Shown here piece by piece: positions 1-5,742 of a stretch of DNA of 6,879 nt. The first letter of the stretch is position 1. Each line of letters starts with the position of its first letter. Source of the DNA: a bacterium (lineage in GTDB: Bacteria > Chloroflexota > Dormibacteria > UBA8260 > Bog-877). The stretch covers positions 1 through 6,879 of the forward strand of contig JAKAWF010000180.1 of the NCBI GenBank assembly GCA_021817025.1, given 5' to 3'. The notes beneath the pieces are model-generated. The model was not told the DNA's origin and searched no databases. It saw nothing but the letters and a program-made list of their open reading frames with translations. The position numbers were made by a program, and so were the translations under genes.

Positions 1-1255
1 CTGACAGCCCCGCCCGGACCGCATCGCGCACTGGAGTTGCGCCATCCACGTCCTTGACCAGCTCGATGAAGAGGCGATTTAGCTGGTTGGCGGGCACCTG
101 GCACAGGAACCGGCGCACGATGAAGGACTCCAGGTAGCTGAGCGCCAGGCGCAGATCGTCGGCCTGGCACTTGCCCGCGTCCTGCAGCGCGAACAGCTGC
201 ATTATCAAGGGGTAGGTCGTCTGGGCTCCCCAGCGGTTCAGCCGCCGCAGGCTGTGGCGCACCTCCAGGTCCTTCTCGCGACCTGGGTCAACCAACCTGG
301 CGTAGAAGCAGGCTTGATGGGCCAGCTCCCGGACTTGCTCCGCCACCTGGTCTTCGTGTCCGGCGAGCGGCTCAAGGCGCTCCTGGTGGCGACGGTAGAC
401 CTCGTCCCGGGTGACATCGATCCCGCGGCGCTGCAGGTCCACCCGCGCCAGCCCTTCGAGGTTCTCCTGGGTGCGGAGAAGGTCTTCCATCGGGCGCCAG
501 ATTTTTGCGTGGATGTCCTCGCCGCTTCGGGGAAGGAGCATGAAGATGTAGTTGCGCAGCAGGTCCGCCTGGGTCAGGCCCACGCCGGTGCCGTTCAGGG
601 AGGCAAAGATGGCGTACGGGTTGTCGTCCGCTTCGGTTGTGATCTCGACCACTGCCAGCCGGTCGACGATGACCTGGCTAATTAGCTCGAGATCGAAGCC
701 CGTATCTTTGCCGCCATCGGCCAGAGGCGGCCCGGCCCGAAGCGACTGCTGGAGGAAGGCGAAGCTTGCGGCGATCTTGCTGGTGCTGGCGATTGCCGGC
801 TCGCTGTCCATGCAGGCGAAGAAGGCCTCGCGGTCCGCCTTGGCGGGGAGCACCTTGTACTGGTCCAGGCCAGTCGCGTACTCGTTCTTGAGGTAAAGCC
901 CATCGTATTTCGCCCGAGCCCCGGGGTCCCTCGCCGACTCCAGGTCTCGCAGGGCCGCGAGGGCCAGGAAGAGAGTGATCAGCCGCTGCTGCCCGTCGAT
1001 GACCAGGTAGGGCGAAACGCTACTTGGGCCCGTTGGGATTGGCGCGAGCACGAAACTGCCCAGGAAGTGGCGGGATCGCTTGGGCCAGCTGGATCCCTGC
1101 TGTTCCGCCTGGAGAAGCTCGTACTGGGCCAAGATGTCGGCCCAAAGCTGCTTCAGCTGGGTGCCCTCCCAAGTGTATGGCCGCTGGAAAATTGGCACCC
1201 GGTACTGCTTCTGACCCTCGATCAGGGGCTTGAGCGTGGTGGGTCCGGCCTTCAT
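1..1255 (-). CDS. DUF262 (GmrSD N-terminal-like) protein, partial; C-terminus beyond the window
   Basis: The frame is open from an ATG at 1255 to the left edge without a stop, giving about 418 residues of N-terminal sequence. Hallmarks of DUF262 are visible: a YRVPIFQRPYTW block at residues 18-29, FLGSFVL at 64-70, the signature DGQQR at 87-91 followed by LITLFLAL, and FASLNGTG...DLLRNY at about 217-236. DUF262 has a ParB/Srx-like fold and is the N-terminal half of GmrSD-type enzymes, which use nucleotides and cleave modified DNA. These proteins usually end in a DUF1524 HNH nuclease domain, which would lie outside the window, so nuclease activity cannot be judged here. An in-frame TGA about 12 bases upstream of the ATG supports this start. 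The gene is divergent from the dprA-like gene. The family call is strong; a restriction role is inferred from the family. Confidence 0.88.
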   Translation of the reverse strand, partial: MKAGPTTLKPLIEGQKQYRVPIFQRPYTWEGTQLKQLWADILAQYELLQAEQQGSSWPKRSRHFLGSFVLAPIPTGPSSVSPYLVIDGQQRLITLFLALAALRDLESARDPGARAKYDGLYLKNEYATGLDQYKVLPAKADREAFFACMDSEPAIASTSKIAASFAFLQQSLRAGPPLADGGKDTGFDLELISQVIVDRLAVVEITTEADDNPYAIFASLNGTGVGLTQADLLRNYIFMLLPRSGEDIHAKIWRPMEDLLRTQENLEGLARVDLQRRGIDVTRDEVYRRHQERLEPLAGHEDQVAEQVRELAHQACFYARLVDPGREKDLEVRHSLRRLNRWGAQTTYPLIMQLFALQDAGKCQADDLRLALSYLESFIVRRFLCQVPANQLNRLFIELVKDVDGATPVRDAVRAGLS

Positions 1256-1263
1256 GGGCGGAT

Positions 1264-1269
1264 ATCATA
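1264..1269 (-). promoter_or_regulatory. Possible -10 element for a leaderless DUF262 transcript
   Basis: Read on the minus strand the hexamer is TATGAT, one mismatch from TATAAT. It ends 8 bases before the ATG at 1255, and no Shine-Dalgarno sequence lies in between. That spacing would place the transcription start at or within a couple of bases of the start codon, as in the leaderless mRNAs common in high-GC Gram-positives. No convincing -35 box is seen in the GC-rich sequence upstream, so this is only a candidate. Confidence 0.3.
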
Positions 1270-1712
1270 GGGCGGGGCGCCGGCTCAGCTCCGGGCGGCA
1301 AGGCGTCCACCCAGGTGCTGGCGCTGGCCGACTCCGCGAGGCTGCGGCGAGAGCTTCCTTGCTGCAACCCATCTCCCGGCTCCCGCCACTGGCGGCGGCC
1401 GAGCACGCCCCCAGCCGGATGGGCCGCGCAAGCCCCGATTCCCAGGTGGAGCCGGGTCGGCTGTTCCCCGGCGCTCGGCCGGCGAGCATCGTGGGCCAAG
1501 GGGAGTGGGCAGCAATCGAGAAGCGCGGTCGCGGCGGCAGCGGTGCTGGCGAAGCCGCCCGGAGGTGCCCGTGAGGGCTCGGAGCGCGTGCGGCACGCCA
1601 CATACGAGCCAACATCCGGTCGGGACATCCTCTCGCCCTTCCATTCTCGACCTGGCCGCCATATGCTGGGCGGCAGGCGCGGTCCCGGGAAGCGACCTCC
1701 GGAGGACTCTCC

Positions 1713-1718
1713 AAGGAG
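1713..1718 (+). promoter_or_regulatory. Ribosome binding site AAGGAG for the dprA-like gene
   Basis: A strong Shine-Dalgarno match, AAGGAG, lies 6 bases before the GTG at 1725. This favours that GTG over the in-frame ATG at 1743, which has only a poor upstream match. Confidence 0.65.
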
Positions 1719-1724
1719 CAGGGA

Positions 1725-2681
1725 GTGCGACAGGGTGATAGGATGACACATATGTTCGTGGCGCCCCCGCAGGCCCGCCTCGACGAGGCAGCCGCGGTCC
1801 TTGCGCTGGCTGCCGCCACCGACGGCCCCTGGTACATGACCGCGTCCATGATTGAGGATGCGGGCAGTGCCCTGCGCATCCTGCACCGAGAGTGGTCGGG
1901 TCTGGAGCTAATGCCCGAGCCGGAGCTTGCAGCTCTCGTGAACCGCGTCACGCCCGCGGATATCTCACGCTTTCAAGCCGTGATCGAGAGCCAACAAGCG
2001 GTAGGGGTCCGCGTGGTCACGGTACTGGATCAAGACTACCCGGTCAATTTGCGCCAGATCTACAATCGTCCTCCGTTTCTCTTCGTGAAGGGATCCCTTC
2101 ACGAGCAGGACGCCAGGTCGATTGCCGTCGTTGGGACCAGGAAGGCTTCAGACCGTGGCCGCGATCTGGCGGGTCTGCTGTCCTCGAGGCTTTCCCGCCA
2201 TGGCATCACGGTGGTTTCCGGCATGGCGCGAGGGATCGATGCAGCGGCCCATCGAGCCGCCTTGGCCGCCGGGGGACGGACGATCGCCGTCCTGGGCACC
2301 GGGATCGACCGAGTATATCCGCCTGAGCATGCCGGTCTGGCCCAGGCGATAGTCGACTCCGGAGGTGCCTTGGTCTCGCAGTTCCTGCCGGGAGCGGGGC
2401 CGACCCGCTTTTCCTTCCCGATGCGCAATGTGGTGATGAGCGGCATGGCCATCGGCACCGTGGTTGTCGAGGCTTCAGCGACCAGTGGAGCGCGGCTCCA
2501 GGCCAGACTTGCACTCGAGCATGGGAAGCGTCTCTTCCTGGTGCAACCGCTGGTCTTGGAGCAGGAGTGGGCCCAACGCTACTCGCGCCGTCCAGGGGTA
2601 AAGGTTGTGCAGTCGGTCAGTGACATCCTGGGGGCACTGACCAACGTTGGAGCGCCACCCGCCCAGTTGACACTCCAGTGA
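1725..2681 (+). CDS. DprA/Smf-like SLOG-fold protein
   Basis: This 318-residue protein has the DprA Rossmann core in order: VVGTRKAS (135-142), SGMARGIDAAAHRAAL (165-180), AVLGTGIDRVYPPEH (188-202), FSFPMRN (229-235) and VVVEASATSGAR (246-257). The DprA family binds single-stranded DNA and loads RecA during transformation; the wider SLOG superfamily binds nucleotides. Residues about 20-90 form a helical N-terminal region in place of an obvious canonical SAM/HhH domain. There is no room for the C-terminal winged-helix domain found in many DprA proteins. The usual RNRIIAGLS and SGSLITA segments are altered to RNVVMSGMA and SGARLQA. The gene lies 6 bases before a phosphoribosyltransferase gene, with no competence or topA/trm genes nearby, so it is probably an accessory paralogue rather than housekeeping dprA. 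The family call is secure; a defence role is inferred. The GTG start is chosen for its AAGGAG site. Confidence 0.9.
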   Translation: MRQGDRMTHMFVAPPQARLDEAAAVLALAAATDGPWYMTASMIEDAGSALRILHREWSGLELMPEPELAALVNRVTPADISRFQAVIESQQAVGVRVVTVLDQDYPVNLRQIYNRPPFLFVKGSLHEQDARSIAVVGTRKASDRGRDLAGLLSSRLSRHGITVVSGMARGIDAAAHRAALAAGGRTIAVLGTGIDRVYPPEHAGLAQAIVDSGGALVSQFLPGAGPTRFSFPMRNVVMSGMAIGTVVVEASATSGARLQARLALEHGKRLFLVQPLVLEQEWAQRYSRRPGVKVVQSVSDILGALTNVGAPPAQLTLQ

Positions 2682-2687
2682 GAGCCG

Positions 2688-3431
2688 GTGCCCTCCGCTC
2701 AGGAGCTCGCCGACTCTGCCGCAGGGTACCTGGTCCCCGTCCCAGCAGCCGCAGACGGCGTCTGCGACATCTGCCACGGGGCGCCCAACCCTGGCCACCG
2801 CCGCTGCTTCAGCTGTGCTGAGACATCCGCGCAGGTAGCTCATCCTGTGGCCAACGTGGTCCCCATCTCGCTGTACCAGGTCGGAGGTCAGCTGCACCAC
2901 GTGCTGCGGGGATACAAGGATGGCCCTGACCCCACCGTCCGGTATCAGTTCTCGCTCATTGTGGCAGCGCTGCTCGCAAGCTTTCTCCAGCGCCACGGCA
3001 CCTGCGTGGCGGAGGCTGCCGGCGAGTCCTGGGACCTTGTGACTACCGTCCCCTCAGGCCGTGGCCGGGAGCTGCCGCATCCACTGGATGGGGCAATCGA
3101 GCTCTCGCCCTGGCTACGGAGCTGGTGCCATCCCCTGCTCGCCAAGGGAGGCGGGGATGTCCGGCACAACCACGCCGACGAACAGGCCTATGTGGTCACA
3201 GAGGAGGTGCTCGGGCTGCGGATATTGCTGTTAGACGACACCTATACCACTGGCGCCGCGCTGCAGAGCGCGGCATCGGCGCTGAGCGCCGCCGGCGCCC
3301 GGGTGATAGGCGCCGTGCCCATTGGCCGAGTCATCCACCCCGAGTTCAACGAGCAGACCCGCAGGCTGTGGGGGCGCGCGACCGCCTCCGCCTTCGACTT
3401 CGAGCGGTGCTGCCTGTGCGCCAATCGGTGA
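2688..3431 (+). CDS. ComF-like phosphoribosyltransferase with N-terminal zinc finger
   Basis: This 247-residue protein begins at a GTG 6 bases after the dprA-like stop, so translational coupling is likely. Residues 26-43 carry a four-cysteine zinc-binding knuckle (C26, C29, C40, C43). A type I phosphoribosyltransferase domain follows, with VTTVPSGRGRELPHPL at 118-133 and the PRPP-binding loop LLLDDTYTTGAAL at 180-192 after hydrophobic strands. The two acidic residues and TTG expected for binding ribose-phosphate and pyrophosphate are present. The layout resembles ComF, whose biochemical role is unsettled. The tail is unusual: it ends in FERCCLCANR, with three more cysteines at 241, 242 and 244. 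Together with the DprA-like partner this suggests a two-component nucleotide-linked system rather than purine salvage or DNA uptake. The base or nucleotide substrate cannot be read from sequence. Confidence 0.87.
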   Translation: MPSAQELADSAAGYLVPVPAAADGVCDICHGAPNPGHRRCFSCAETSAQVAHPVANVVPISLYQVGGQLHHVLRGYKDGPDPTVRYQFSLIVAALLASFLQRHGTCVAEAAGESWDLVTTVPSGRGRELPHPLDGAIELSPWLRSWCHPLLAKGGGDVRHNHADEQAYVVTEEVLGLRILLLDDTYTTGAALQSAASALSAAGARVIGAVPIGRVIHPEFNEQTRRLWGRATASAFDFERCCLCANR

Positions 3432-3743
3432 GCCCGGAAGCACCTGTGCGCATGCGACACCGCCGCGCGACCGAGTGATGGCCCAGGTAGGGCCTGGAGA
3501 CTCCATCCGGCGGGGCGAAGCTCGCGCCCTGGCGCCCGCGCCTGGCCAGCGCATCCTCGTTTACACCCGCCGTCCCGGATCCGTTGCGGCGACTGGTTTT
3601 CCACGTGTCCTGCTTGGGCCCGGCCTTAGGGCGGTCGAACGCGTCTTCCGCCAGGTCCCGTCCTGGTTCGGACACGCAGGCTCCTCACTCAGGTGGGGGT
3701 TACGCTTCCCCGCCCCTCGATCTGCTGTCGGGGTCTCTCCTTC
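3432..3743. other. Region without a convincing gene
   Basis: Between the phosphoribosyltransferase stop and the decayed mazF end I see no credible complete gene and no clear terminator hairpin with a T-run. The only coding hint is on the minus strand. A GTG at 3675 has AGGAG (3685-3681) 5 bases upstream, and the first roughly 45 residues look protein-like. That frame then becomes arginine-rich and runs to 3346, antisense to the end of the phosphoribosyltransferase gene. It may be the start of a broken gene that followed mazF in the same transcript. Confidence 0.4.
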
Positions 3744-4006
3744 TTATTCGACCGCCGTTTGGAGCCGTTGATACAGCTCCTGGCCCGAGATCAGTCCGGT
3801 CACCGCCGGCGGGTAGGAAGCTCGCCGCGAGGCCGGCAGCCGGGACGGGCCAGTTGAAGTTCGCCTCGCAAGGCACTCTCCGTCCCAGCGGTGCCGCCCC
3901 GGCTTTGGCACAGTCTTAAGCTCACCGCCACCGCCGGGCGGTGCCGGTGGGCCCCCATATCCTTCACCGGTCCCCGATCGGCTGGGCAGATCTCACCACG
4001 GAGCAT
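3744..4006 (-). pseudogene. Decayed MazF/PemK-type toxin gene
   Basis: MazF toxins are small ribonucleases of about 105-115 residues. From the ATG at 4006 the frame reads MLRGEICPADRGPV, then HRPAVAVS and CQSRGG. This matches the MazF opening (M-x-RGEIW-x-AD-x-GPV ... RRPAVVVS ... N-x-SR-x-G). That frame then degenerates and stops at 3800. The next frame continues with PLGRRVPCEANFNWPVPAAG (3891 downward), like the MazF VPLT...PxxV..P..GG strand region. The third frame gives TGLISGQELYQRLQTAVE and a TAA at 3744, like the MazF C-terminal helix. The remains total 263 bases, shorter than an intact gene and broken by at least two frameshifts. W is replaced by C in the RGEIW motif. The reading rests on pattern recognition of a short family, so moderate confidence. 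Confidence 0.55.
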
Positions 4007-4180
4007 CGGGTGGGATCCCGTCGCCGGCGGTCTGGTCCCAGGCCAGGGTCCCGCCCGATCCCCTCCCACTCCCTGAAGGCTTCCTCGTATTCCAGGGCCA
4101 GGTCCGCCCCGGGCAGGGGACCCACGGTCGAGCCGAGGACGGCAGGCCGCAGGGGACACTTCCAGCCTCGGCGTCTTGAT
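3993..4180 (-). pseudogene. Frameshifted MazE-like antitoxin remnant
   Basis: This lies just before the mazF remnant. One frame (minus strand, 4107 to 4063) reads ADLALEYEEAFREWE, the acidic helical tail typical of small antitoxins. One base later the next frame reads GSGGTLAWDQTAGDGIPP, ending DAPW and a TGA at 3995-3993. Removing one base from the run of four at 4060-4063 joins the two into a single antitoxin C-terminus. That stop overlaps the mazF start by 14 bases, the usual arrangement of a toxin-antitoxin operon. Further upstream a third frame reads IKTPRLEVS, which may be the DNA-binding N-terminus, so a second lesion is likely. The 5' limit is approximate. A functional antitoxin is unlikely unless the base run is a sequencing error and the N-terminus can be rescued. 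Confidence 0.45.
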
Positions 4181-4223
4181 CCGGGAACCCGCCAGCGCCC
4201 GCCGCGTCCCGCGACTTGGCCAG

Positions 4224-4568
4224 TCAGCCGCTAGAGGATCTCCGGGAACGAGTCCCGGCACCAACCGGTCGGGGCGCCGGTTCTCGCAGCGGCTCCAGAG
4301 TTACGCGCCATCCGAGGAGGCTGGCGTACCGCTCCAAGCTGCTGAGCTTGGGATCCACACGCCCCCGCTCCAGGCGTGCCACGTTGGGTTGCTTGGTGCC
4401 GAGGGCGGCTGCGACCCGCTCCTGGCTCAGACCCTGGCGCTCCCGCTCAGCGGCCAGCTGAAGAACCAGCCGGCGGGTCTCCAACTCCGCCCGCAGCAGC
4501 TCGGCAAAGTCCGGCTTGATGCCGGCGCGCGCCGCGATGAAGGCGTCCAGGTCGTCTCGCTTCGCCAT
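4224..4568 (-). CDS. XRE-family helix-turn-helix regulator / antitoxin
   Basis: This 114-residue protein begins MAKRDDLDAFIAARAG and carries an XRE (Cro/C1-type) helix-turn-helix at about residues 41-86. The motif reads ERERQGLSQERVAAALGTKQ, then PNVARLERG, PKLSSLERYASLLG, with the expected Q after the turn and the R-x-E-x-G contact. The N-terminal helical extension and total length match HigA-like antitoxins that accompany RelE/HigB toxins. No RelE-like toxin is visible on either side. The genes immediately downstream on the same strand are mazE/mazF remnants, about 43 bases away. It may therefore be an orphan antitoxin or the autoregulator of that block. The roughly 20-residue tail after LEPL is rich in proline, arginine and serine, and may be non-native. 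A palindrome lies 15 bases upstream of its start. Confidence 0.82.
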   Translation of the reverse strand: MAKRDDLDAFIAARAGIKPDFAELLRAELETRRLVLQLAAERERQGLSQERVAAALGTKQPNVARLERGRVDPKLSSLERYASLLGWRVTLEPLREPAPRPVGAGTRSRRSSSG

Positions 4569-4583
4569 CCCATTGAGAGCCTA

Positions 4584-4603
4584 CCATATCGTACAAGATA
4601 TGG
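4584..4603. promoter_or_regulatory. Palindromic operator upstream of the XRE gene
   Basis: A perfect 7-base inverted repeat, CCATATC, six bases, GATATGG, sits 15 bases before the XRE start at 4568. It is the only AT-rich patch in this stretch. Size and placement fit a dimeric HTH regulator binding site overlapping its own promoter, as in autoregulated toxin-antitoxin operons. The symmetry is seen directly; the assignment to this regulator is inferred. Confidence 0.68.
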
Positions 4604-5023
4604 CATCAGGTTCGGTGAGAGACTGGGGCAAGGGTTCTCACCCGACCCTGGGTGCCAAAACTGGACAGGTGAGCGACGAGGCATCCGCGTGAAGCCGCGC
4701 CGCGGCCCGATCTGCGATTTCGATGGGACTAGGCTCCCGCTGCCGGGCACAACAAGCACATAGGGGTCCCGAACTCCGCCGGCCTAGCTCACCTGCCGGC
4801 CCGCCCTCACGGCTCAGCTGCCGACGCCGGGACAACTGCCTTCCACCTGGTTGGCCCGCCCATCATGCCGACCAGTTATCCACTGAAATCGTGGACCGGG
4901 GGACACTTTTGGTGATCAGCTCAGTGCACTATTCGTGATCGTCCAAAGGTGCGCCCTCTTCCGCGCTGCGGCCACCTGGGACCCGCCCACCCTACAGCTG
5001 CCGCTGCGGGCCACCGACTCAGG
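4604..5023. other. Non-coding region with IS debris
   Basis: About 420 bases lie between the XRE operator and the inverted repeat before the PLD-like gene. Open frames exist on both strands but show no recognisable domain. The only structure I can support is the pair of IS21-end-like repeats at 4904-4940. Any toxin partner for the XRE protein would be expected here or downstream of it, and I could not find one. Confidence 0.45.
4904..4940. mobile_element. Possible IS21-family terminal repeats (remnant)
   Basis: Two direct repeats, CACTTTTGGTGATC (4904-4917) and CACTATTCGTGATC (4927-4940), differ at two of 14 positions and are spaced 23 bases apart. IS21-family ends carry multiple transposase-binding repeats, often close to CACTTTTGGTGATC. 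No istA or istB coding sequence is in the window, so this would be an end left by deletion or a neighbour that moved. The resemblance is from memory of the family. Confidence 0.4.
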
Positions 5024-5092
5024 GTAAACCGGCACCGGCGCAACTCAGGCGAGTCAGGGTGCGACTTGCCAGCCCGGGGGTGCTCGGTTTAC
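5024..5092. repeat. Imperfect inverted repeat upstream of the PLD-like gene
   Basis: The left arm GTAAACCGGCACC (5024-5036) pairs with the right arm GGTGCTCGGTTTAC (5079-5092) with a single-base bulge, across a 42-base loop. A direct repeat CGANTCAGGGT (5015-5025 and 5050-5060, 35 bases apart) is interwoven. The right arm ends one base before the TTG proposed as the start of the next gene. It could be a regulator site, an RNA hairpin hiding the start, or the ends of a small deleted element. Confidence 0.55.
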
Positions 5093-5093
5093 A

Positions 5094-5687
5094 TTGACCG
5101 CGCCGCAGACCGAGGCGGCCACCGATTTCGGTCGGAGGTGGACCCTTGCACCGGCGGAGAACTGGGAAGAGGGACGTTGGACGGCAGACAGGGATGTCGA
5201 GGCTGTGGCCGCCAGGATTCGGCGGGCCATCGAGGAGCGCCCGTACCACTCGCGGCGCATCCGCTGCTACCGGCTGCTCTCTGAGCTTGGCATCCAGAAG
5301 CTCAGTGACGTGATGCGAGCAGCTGGTCCCTGCCATTTCGTCGATCCCTACTGCAGGGAACCACGACTTAACGAACGCGCGAAGGACACCGAGGCGGCGC
5401 GCGTACTCATTGGCCCGAAGGTTGACCCCGAGCGCTTCGATCTCACTCTTGGGAATATCAGGCCGCCTCGCGCACAGGAGCTCCACATCAGCCCCAACAT
5501 TCACGACCGGTACGTCATACCCGATGACGGGCAGGTACCTGTACTCGGCACGGCGCCGACGGGGATCGGAAAGTCCAAGCCATCAGTCTTGGTCCATCTA
5601 GACGTTGCGCTGTCCGGAACAATTCGCCAAGTCCACGAAGAAGTCTGGACAAGAGCGAGAAAGTGGGCACCGCCGCGGCGGTCCTGA
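5094..5687 (+). CDS. Phospholipase-D-fold-like protein with variant HKD motif
   Basis: The frame encodes 197 residues from a TTG at 5094. It is open upstream only to a TAA at 5025 and has no ATG before residue 74, so either TTG is the start or the 5' end has been lost. A VDPYC segment at about 83-87 resembles the strand motif DPY of PLD-like proteins. HDRYVIPDD...LGT at 137-153 then resembles a relaxed HKD motif (H-x-K-x4-D-x6-G-S) with R for K (R139), one extra residue before the aspartate, and GT for GS. GIGKSKPSVLVHL follows, as in the conserved tail of this type of domain. Only one such motif is present, so catalysis would need a dimer, if the protein is catalytic at all. PLD-fold enzymes cut phosphodiesters in nucleic acids or lipids. 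The membrane-protein gene starts 55 bases later. The assignment is by motif reading only. Confidence 0.6.
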   Translation: MTAPQTEAATDFGRRWTLAPAENWEEGRWTADRDVEAVAARIRRAIEERPYHSRRIRCYRLLSELGIQKLSDVMRAAGPCHFVDPYCREPRLNERAKDTEAARVLIGPKVDPERFDLTLGNIRPPRAQELHISPNIHDRYVIPDDGQVPVLGTAPTGIGKSKPSVLVHLDVALSGTIRQVHEEVWTRARKWAPPRRS

Positions 5688-5742
5688 CCGCATCGGGACC
5701 AACGATGCAAACCGAACAGCCCGGCCAGAAGCTTCGATCCAA

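Larger units (their letters stand above)
1256..1724. promoter_or_regulatory. Divergent intergenic region between the DUF262 and dprA-like genes
   Basis: These 469 bases separate two genes that point away from each other, so both promoters must lie here unless transcripts enter from elsewhere. Several frames stay open because of the high GC content, but their translations are arginine-, proline-, alanine- and glycine-rich with no recognisable motif, so I call no gene. A short GC hairpin lies at 1655-1674 (GCCGCC, 8-base loop, GGCGGC). It has no T-run, so it is not a terminator. No clear -35/-10 pair is visible for the rightward gene. Confidence 0.55.

Noticed and set aside
254..896. Plus-strand open frames of 143 and 114 codons
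   Set aside because: They are antisense to the DUF262 coding frame, which has clear family motifs throughout.
1020..1951. Long overlapping minus-strand open frames of 228 and 288 codons
   Set aside because: They run through the divergent intergenic region and antisense to the real dprA-like gene or out of frame within the DUF262 gene. Their translations are low-complexity R/P/A/G-rich with no motif.
3800..4264. A single 154-residue minus-strand protein
   Set aside because: It joins out-of-frame sequence of the XRE gene end and mazE region to only the first third of mazF. The family-like pieces change frame, so it is not one gene.
4176..4763. A 195-codon plus-strand frame with an HAD-like ICDFDGT segment near its end
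   Set aside because: Most of it is antisense to the XRE gene. The DFDGT string sits in isolation at the C-terminus without any other HAD motif.
5019..5504. A 161-codon minus-strand frame
   Set aside because: It is antisense to the PLD-like frame, which has recognisable motifs and better composition.
5605..5742. Upstream TTG start for the membrane protein
   Set aside because: It would overlap the PLD-like gene by 83 bases and add a polar leader. The ATG at 5743 leaves a normal basic N-terminus before the first membrane segment.
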